DNA of 26,446 nucleotides, taken from the IMG/VR virus record IMGVR_UViG_3300042541_002482, positions 1-26,446 of that record; one strand, given 5' to 3'. Below, in pieces: positions 21,090 through 26,446 of the stretch; position 1 is the first letter of the stretch, and each line of letters opens with the position of its first letter. The DNA comes from a virus. The position numbers and the translations under genes were made by a program. A model generated the notes under the pieces. That model did no database searches and was not told where the DNA came from. It saw only the letters and a list, made by a program, of their open reading frames with translations.

Positions 21090-24000
21090 TTATAATTCAA
21101 CTACAGAAATACTTATATCTCTTACTCTTGATACACCACCTGTAATTGATGCCAAGCTTATATCAACCCAATATGGTGTATTTAATACCAATCCAGTTTG
21201 TATTGCATTTAATGAGAACGGAACTCTTGTTACTACAGTTGCACCGCCTGATACAACCGCACTCATTTTCACTAATCCACCTTGTGCAGTTCCTGTTGGA
21301 GAAATACCGTTTGTTGGTACAGAACCAGTACCAGTTCTTATTTGCACTTGTGAACCATTATCACCAGTATCATTATCCATATCTCCAGATATAATAATCA
21401 TTATTTTACCACTAATCACTGGAGTTATAGATGCAGATAATCCCATCATTACACCAGTTAATGAAGATGTAGTTGTAGGATCTGTTGGATTTTTCTGTGT
21501 TGTTGCATGTGTAAAAGGTTGTGCTTGCCAAGTAGCTTGTGTTGCAGATACTGCGGTTAAAACTTGTCCAATACTAGGTGCTGTTGCAACAATATAAACA
21601 GGATTAGTTGTTGTTTTTAATCCATTTGCATCAACATAGTTAGTATTATCAATAATTGTTTTATTAGTCAAAGACTGAGTTGAGGTTGTTATATTATTTA
21701 ATATTACTTTATCCCCAAAAGACATAAATCCAGATTGAGTTGTTGTTACTAAAGCATGTAAAGTACCACCTGCTTGGTCACCATGTGAATGTATGTGGTC
21801 TTGTCTTGCAAAGTCTGAACTTGAACCAATCTGATTAGTTGTTCCAATTGTTGATGGAGTACCGGTTGGTATAGTTTGCCAAGTTGCAGCAGTTGCCGAT
21901 ATTGCAATTAAAGTTTGTCCAACACTTGGTCCATCCGCAACTATATAAACAGGATCAGTCGATGTTTTTAAGGCATTTGCTTCAACATAACTACTTGACC
22001 CAGTAATTGTTTTATTTGTTAAAGATTGTGTTAAACTTGTAATATTATCTAATATAAGTTTATCAGCAGAAGACATAAACCCTGATTGAGTTGTAGTTAC
22101 TAAAGCGTGTAAGGAGCCACCTGATTGACTACCGTGTGCGTGAATATGATCTTGTCTTGCAAAAGCATTTGCACTACCAATCTGATTAGTTGTTCCTATT
22201 GTTGATGGTGTTCCAGTTGCTAAAGCATCTGAACCAGCAGGTAAATGTCTAGATGAATGTGATGATATATTGACTGAGTTGATTAAATTAACACCTGTAA
22301 TAGAATTACTACCCATTTGTAAATTACCAGTTAAAGTTCTTGTACCATTTGTTAATAAGTATTGTGGGTGTGAATCAACATTTAAGTTCAACAATGAAGA
22401 GTGATCAGCTGAGGCATTAACTCCAGGTGCTCTAAATCCAATTACTGGTCTTTGATCTCTAATTTCTACTATACTTGAAGTTCCTTGTTGAACTATAATA
22501 CCTGCAATAAGTGCCACTGCATCTGTAAAGTAACTTGGTGGTGTTGGTAAACTGGCTTCTTGTGCATCTAATTGTGTAGAATACTCATTTGTATCATAAA
22601 CCATAAAATACTTTTCATCACCATTATCGCCTATTATATAAAGTGAGTGTTTGGTAAAGTAACTCGCACTTAATCCAATTAATGAGTTAGTACCAGCATA
22701 ATAAGTATTATCTACTGAATTAGTTGTTGAGATTACCCAACCACCTGAACCATTTGGATAATAACTACTGAATGTTATTCCAGTTCCACCTGCGGGTAAA
22801 AACTCATTGGCACCATAGTAGAATGTACCTTGTGATACATCTAACTTAAATGGAGTTGTATTTTCAGTAACAATAGAACCATTTGAATAAATAGCTCCTA
22901 ATCCTTTTCTAAATAATCTAGTTGCATTATTTGCCCAGTGTTCTGCTTGAAGAGGTGATCTCTCAATAAACTCAAATCCAGTTGAATTAGTTCTAACTCT
23001 TCCTAATAATATATTCTCACTTGTTATAGGAATTGTAGGATCTGATGTTAAATAACCATTATTATCAAAGTAAACATAGTGTGTTGAACTTGTTGCAATA
23101 GAAATACTTTGAGTACCCCAAGTTAATTTATTTAATATACCAGGTCCAATAAAAATATTGTCATGGTAATAACCATATCCAGCTGAAACACTAAGTGTTA
23201 ATCCAGAAGTATTTGATAATTCACCACCATAAATAACACCCATAGTTGATGTTTGTGCAATCAATGTTGATACATCAGTTACCACTGTAGGTGAATATCT
23301 GATATTTAATCCTCCAGTAATTGTAAAATCTCCTGATGTTGTATCTTGTACAACAATACTACAATTAGGTGATGCAGTTGAGATAGTATTAGTATCAAAT
23401 GAACCACTTAAACTACCAACTGTATCTGGATGTTCTAAAACTATTTGATTAGTTGTATTTTGACAGGATATTGCAACACCTATTAGTGTTGATCCTAATT
23501 CACCTACTAAACTATAATATTTATTATAGATTCCTGTCTCCCATGCGGTAAAGTTTACTGCATTTAATCTACATTTTGCACCTTTTTCAATTTGTAAGAA
23601 TGTTGTTCCTGATACTATTGTATTTGCATTTGCTTGAACAGAGTTCATTACTATTTCACAATTTTCACCAGATGCTTTTGCAAATGTTGTTGGTCCTGTT
23701 ATCAACATTCCTTGTGAATAACAATGTAAAAGTAGTATTCTTGCCGAGATTGAATTATTATTGTTATAAGCTATAAATCCATTTGTAAAAGAGAATGTGT
23801 CACCATATCTACAGTCAATAACTTGTACAGTTGTTCTATTAGTATCTGCATAACAGATAACTTGATTATAGTTTGATCCAAAAATACAATCTTTTATAAC
23901 GAATGCACTTTGAGCGTCACCTGTTGGTGAGGTATGATAAAAAGCTGCATATCCTGGATCTGTTGCACCAGTTACTAAACAACCCATTACTGTTGAATAA

Positions 24001-25607
24001 TCTGAACCAATAAATATGTTTTGACTTGTAGTTGCTGCAATAATCCTTGTTGATCTATCGTTTCCTACAACATTCACATAAGGTTTCATTGTAATCGTAT
24101 CTTCATAGAAATCACCAGGTCCAACTTGTACCGTATATCTATTATCATTTGTCGCAGTACTTATAGAGTCAACTGCTGCCTTAATTGATGAGAATTGACT
24201 CGGTCCAGTAGCACCTAATTTAACAATAACAATATTGTTATCATTTACGGATAAGTCTAATTGATCTAGTGCATCTTGTGCATTTGTTGCAGTTAGTGTT
24301 GGTCCACCAGGTGTATAACTTACAGAACCTGCTTGTATTCCAATAAAGTTATTAGGTATCCATTGAAAAGAACCAGATCCGTCATTTGACAGTATATAGC
24401 TTGATGTTACACCACCTACTGTATTTAGTAAGTTAGTTGTTATACTATTATCAACAATTACTGCTGAAACAGAAGGACCATTTACTGTCATTGTAGATGA
24501 CATTTGAATAGTTGATGTAGTATTAAATGTTGGTGTATTAAATAAATCTACTAAAATTAATTCTCCATCACCTTGATTATTTAATGCACCTGATCCTTCT
24601 AATATAACCGCACCATTTGCAACAATTACTTTACCATAATTTACCATAGTACCTGCAATTGTTAAATCACCATAAACCCAATATTGTTCATAATCACCAA
24701 CAGTCACTGTTTCTGTAGGTGCAATATAGAAATCTATATTATATGCATCACTTGGAAATGGTTTAGTTAATTGGAAATGTGTTCCATTATAAGATAAACT
24801 ATAAATACTAGTTGTATTAATATCACTTAAAATTAAATCTCTTAGTCCAGAAGTTGTTGCTATTTTAATTTGTTTATATCCTAAACCATTAATACTTAAA
24901 GAAGCACTTCCGATATTTGGTGTAAAAAACTTAGTTAAAAATATCAAATCATTCGTATAAGATGTAAATTGTGGACTAGTTGTAGTTGAATATGTTACTC
25001 CATTTGCACTACTTGGCTCAATATAAAATACATTAGTTATTCTTTCTAATTTCCATTCACCATTTGGGAATGTTCCAATGTATTTATACATTACATTATT
25101 ATTAGAATCATCTCTAACAGTCATTCCATTAGTTGGAACAGTAATGTCCCAAAATCCTTGAGAATTATATTCAACAATAGTTGTACCATCTATTCCAGTC
25201 CATTGAATACCAGTTGGTACAACACTTGAAGTTATACCAAGTAGGTATCTATCACCTACAAAAGGTACTGTAGTAGGTTCTACTGATAAAATAGATATAA
25301 CTGAGTCAACCCATTCTGTAGCTGGATTTGAATCAATGGAAGTTTTAACCCAATTGGCGTTATCTGTTATATCAGTATTCAAGTAACCATATGTAAGTTT
25401 ATATGTTCCATTATTAACACCTTCATTATAAACACTAGCTAACATACCCCATTCTCTTCTTGAAGTAATAATTGCTTGTATTTCACCAAGTGTTTCATAA
25501 GAATGTAAACCACCTTTTATTTCATTACCATATGCTGTTGCAATCGGATCAAATGAATCATTTGGACGAATTGCTGAAGATATTAAAGTTCCTATATTTT
25601 GTGCCAT
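21090..25607 (-). CDS. Large tail fibre/appendage protein with beta-helix domain
   Basis: 1505 residues. Residues 1-95 form an N-terminal module (N-E-I-K-G-G-L-H-S ... R-R-E-W-G-M-L ... Y-G-Y-L-N-T-D) that I recognise from tail appendage proteins of Bacteroidota phages, and it probably docks to the virion. Residues about 465-740 look like a right-handed beta-helix of pectinesterase type (T-V-Q-V-G-P-G-D-F-Y-E-D, V-V-G-N-D-R-S-T-R-I), suited to binding or cutting surface polysaccharide. A D-S-H-P-Q-Y-L-L segment lies near 1076. Two 117-residue repeats cover about 1133-1366, each with D-H-I-H-x-H-G-x-Q, a His cluster that may bind metal as in T4 gp37. The last 140 residues form a beta-rich C-terminal domain, likely the receptor-binding or trimerising tip. 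Thr, Ser, Gly and Asn dominate. No catalytic residues are certain. Confidence 0.88.
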   Translation of the reverse strand: MAQNIGTLISSAIRPNDSFDPIATAYGNEIKGGLHSYETLGEIQAIITSRREWGMLASVYNEGVNNGTYKLTYGYLNTDITDNANWVKTSIDSNPATEWVDSVISILSVEPTTVPFVGDRYLLGITSSVVPTGIQWTGIDGTTIVEYNSQGFWDITVPTNGMTVRDDSNNNVMYKYIGTFPNGEWKLERITNVFYIEPSSANGVTYSTTTSPQFTSYTNDLIFLTKFFTPNIGSASLSINGLGYKQIKIATTSGLRDLILSDINTTSIYSLSYNGTHFQLTKPFPSDAYNIDFYIAPTETVTVGDYEQYWVYGDLTIAGTMVNYGKVIVANGAVILEGSGALNNQGDGELILVDLFNTPTFNTTSTIQMSSTMTVNGPSVSAVIVDNSITTNLLNTVGGVTSSYILSNDGSGSFQWIPNNFIGIQAGSVSYTPGGPTLTATNAQDALDQLDLSVNDNNIVIVKLGATGPSQFSSIKAAVDSISTATNDNRYTVQVGPGDFYEDTITMKPYVNVVGNDRSTRIIAATTSQNIFIGSDYSTVMGCLVTGATDPGYAAFYHTSPTGDAQSAFVIKDCIFGSNYNQVICYADTNRTTVQVIDCRYGDTFSFTNGFIAYNNNNSISARILLLHCYSQGMLITGPTTFAKASGENCEIVMNSVQANANTIVSGTTFLQIEKGAKCRLNAVNFTAWETGIYNKYYSLVGELGSTLIGVAISCQNTTNQIVLEHPDTVGSLSGSFDTNTISTASPNCSIVVQDTTSGDFTITGGLNIRYSPTVVTDVSTLIAQTSTMGVIYGGELSNTSGLTLSVSAGYGYYHDNIFIGPGILNKLTWGTQSISIATSSTHYVYFDNNGYLTSDPTIPITSENILLGRVRTNSTGFEFIERSPLQAEHWANNATRLFRKGLGAIYSNGSIVTENTTPFKLDVSQGTFYYGANEFLPAGGTGITFSSYYPNGSGGWVISTTNSVDNTYYAGTNSLIGLSASYFTKHSLYIIGDNGDEKYFMVYDTNEYSTQLDAQEASLPTPPSYFTDAVALIAGIIVQQGTSSIVEIRDQRPVIGFRAPGVNASADHSSLLNLNVDSHPQYLLTNGTRTLTGNLQMGSNSITGVNLINSVNISSHSSRHLPAGSDALATGTPSTIGTTNQIGSANAFARQDHIHAHGSQSGGSLHALVTTTQSGFMSSADKLILDNITSLTQSLTNKTITGSSSYVEANALKTSTDPVYIVADGPSVGQTLIAISATAATWQTIPTGTPSTIGTTNQIGSSSDFARQDHIHSHGDQAGGTLHALVTTTQSGFMSFGDKVILNNITTSTQSLTNKTIIDNTNYVDANGLKTTTNPVYIVATAPSIGQVLTAVSATQATWQAQPFTHATTQKNPTDPTTTSSLTGVMMGLSASITPVISGKIMIIISGDMDNDTGDNGSQVQIRTGTGSVPTNGISPTGTAQGGLVKMSAVVSGGATVVTRVPFSLNAIQTGLVLNTPYWVDISLASITGGVSRVRDISISVVEL
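21510..22211 (-). repeat. Two 351-bp tandem repeats in the tail fibre
   Basis: The segments 22211-21861 and 21860-21510 encode parallel 117-residue units that begin T-P-S-T-I-G-T-T-N-Q-I-G-S and include D-H-I-H, H-A-L-V-T-T-T-Q-S-G-F-M-S, L-T-N-K-T-I and a P-V-Y-I-V-A block. The nucleotide copies differ at many third positions, so the duplication is not recent. Confidence 0.8.
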
Positions 25608-25625
25608 TTTCTAATTTATTTTTTA

Positions 25626-26446
25626 TTATATGTTTGGTACGAATTTTAAATCGATTTCTAATTCAGAGTATTGTGATGTATTTGATATCCAAACTTCATA
25701 ACTTGAAGTAAGACCATAAACATTTACAAAATTCCAACTTGTTTTAATATTACTAAATGCAGTACTTCTTACCCCATTTACATAAAATCTTGGTGTAGTT
25801 GCATATGGAATAAAACTTGACCAGGCAAATACTAAGTAATTACCACTTGCCAATAAGTTAAAACTTTCTGCAGTAGTTGTATCATCAAATCCTTTAAATA
25901 ACTTTGAACTTTCTAATCCTAAAATAGTTGAACTATTGATAGTTACAGTTGATAATAAACTAGGATCTAATGTAAAATCAGGATAATTTATACCTGAAAG
26001 ATCTAAAGAACCCCAGTATAGTTTATTCATCCATTCATATTCTGCACTAATTGTGTAATTAGTTACACCATCATTAACTGTAAATTGAAATGAGTTTGGT
26101 GTTGATGCTGCTATAGTGCTATATGAACCAGTAACTATTTTACTACCTGCTTGATTACCACCATTTGCTAAAATAGATTGTCCATCTACTGTTATTGTTG
26201 TAATTGTACCTGATCTTTTTTCAACACTCCAATACGTAGTACTATTTGGATTCTGTCCATATTCCTTATTTGATAATGGTAGTGAATTTGTTGCAGAAAA
26301 TAATAATACTGGTTGTACATAAGGGTACAACAAATTATCAAACATTTGTTGAACTGTTTGTTGTGTTGAGAATGTAGTACCTAATGTAATTCCACCAACT
26401 CCAATAGTTGTTGGATTTGAATTTTGAAAATAAGGTGATATTGCGG
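25626..26446 (-). CDS. Tail fibre/appendage protein, 5' end outside the window
   Basis: The frame stays open from the stop at 25626 to the right edge, so the ATG at 26345 is an internal methionine and the true start is beyond 26446. Visible residues before it include S-P-Y-F-Q-N-S-N-P-T-T-I-G-V-G-G-I and G-T-T-F, followed by M-F-D-N-L-L-Y-P-Y-V-Q-P. This G-G-x-x-x-G-x-T-F ... L-L-Y-P-Y pattern recurs as a repeated module in large phage fibre proteins. The 273 or so visible residues are beta-rich, with many Ser, Thr and Asn, and end F-V-P-N-I. It lies 18 bases upstream of the 1505-residue fibre gene in the same direction, so the two are probably one tail-fibre operon. Confidence 0.82.
   Translation of the reverse strand, partial: AISPYFQNSNPTTIGVGGITLGTTFSTQQTVQQMFDNLLYPYVQPVLLFSATNSLPLSNKEYGQNPNSTTYWSVEKRSGTITTITVDGQSILANGGNQAGSKIVTGSYSTIAASTPNSFQFTVNDGVTNYTISAEYEWMNKLYWGSLDLSGINYPDFTLDPSLLSTVTINSSTILGLESSKLFKGFDDTTTAESFNLLASGNYLVFAWSSFIPYATTPRFYVNGVRSTAFSNIKTSWNFVNVYGLTSSYEVWISNTSQYSELEIDLKFVPNI

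Noticed and set aside
21022-21597. Plus-strand ORF of 191 residues rich in Val, Pro and Cys
   Set aside because: It is antisense to the end of the tail-fibre gene and the nucleotidyltransferase start; composition reflects reversed Thr/Gly-rich coding and no promoter or leader is visible.
1-26446. SmpB, integrase, attachment site, tRNA gene or group I intron
   Set aside because: I looked for SmpB because of the tmRNA, and for integration or splicing signals near the endonucleases; none could be supported in this window.

Overview
The window is part of a large, AT-rich tailed-phage genome. A T4-type head module is unmistakable: a head-completion nuclease (gp4 type), portal (gp20 type), a fused prohead protease and scaffold (gp21 + gp22 type) and the major capsid protein (gp23 type). 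Three signs point to a Bacteroidota (Flavobacterium-like) host. Almost no gene has a Shine-Dalgarno sequence, and starts instead follow A/T-rich leaders. Two minus-strand operons have promoters of the Bacteroidota form TTTG-N19/22-TAnnTTTG. One protein carries a C-terminal motif that I associate with Bacteroidota proteins. Head genes on the plus strand instead show T4-late-like TATAAATA boxes or a private shared leader.

Layout. Positions 104-631 (-) encode the head-completion nuclease and 664-1359 (+) a conserved phage protein. Positions 1419-2247 hold a small helix-turn-helix ORF and an HNH endonuclease wedged directly onto the portal start, and 2234-3997 is the portal. Positions 4026-6770 (-) form an operon with a zinc-ribbon endonuclease-like protein, a near full-length RNase R and an orphan. 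Positions 6957-9152 are the protease-scaffold fusion and 9241-10980 the capsid protein. Positions 11053-14807 hold a stand-alone NFACT-R domain protein, two paralogous zinc peptidases and an acidic protein between them. Positions 14874-15250 look like a tmRNA, followed by a NADAR protein (15311-15808). Positions 15843-16964 (-) are a conserved unknown with a clear host promoter. Positions 17081-17911 are a LAGLIDADG homing endonuclease and 17928-18893 a Dam-type methylase. Positions 18907-21079 (-) are a three-gene operon with a nucleotidyltransferase-like protein, and 21090-26446 (-) are large tail-fibre or appendage genes, the last running off the window. Stem-loop terminators separate most blocks, several of them working for convergent genes.

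How the genes may work together. (1) Four proteins share an N-terminal K-Y-x-x-F signature at residues 4-10 (starts at 11053, 12863, 19608 and 21079). It resembles the capsid-targeting propeptide of T4 internal proteins, so I infer that they are packaged in the head, trimmed by the protease and injected. (2) The scaffold half of the protease fusion is an array of 14-residue repeats, nearly every one containing L/I-A-E, the T4 prohead-protease cleavage consensus, so the scaffold looks built to be diced into 14-mers. (3) tmRNA, RNase R (the nuclease that partners tmRNA in bacteria), an NFACT-R domain (the RNA-binding part of RqcH/Rqc2) and two metallopeptidases occur within about 11 kb. This looks like a phage-carried ribosome-rescue and quality-control set. 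No SmpB was found here, so it would have to use the host's. Points 1-3 are inferences from motifs and need testing.
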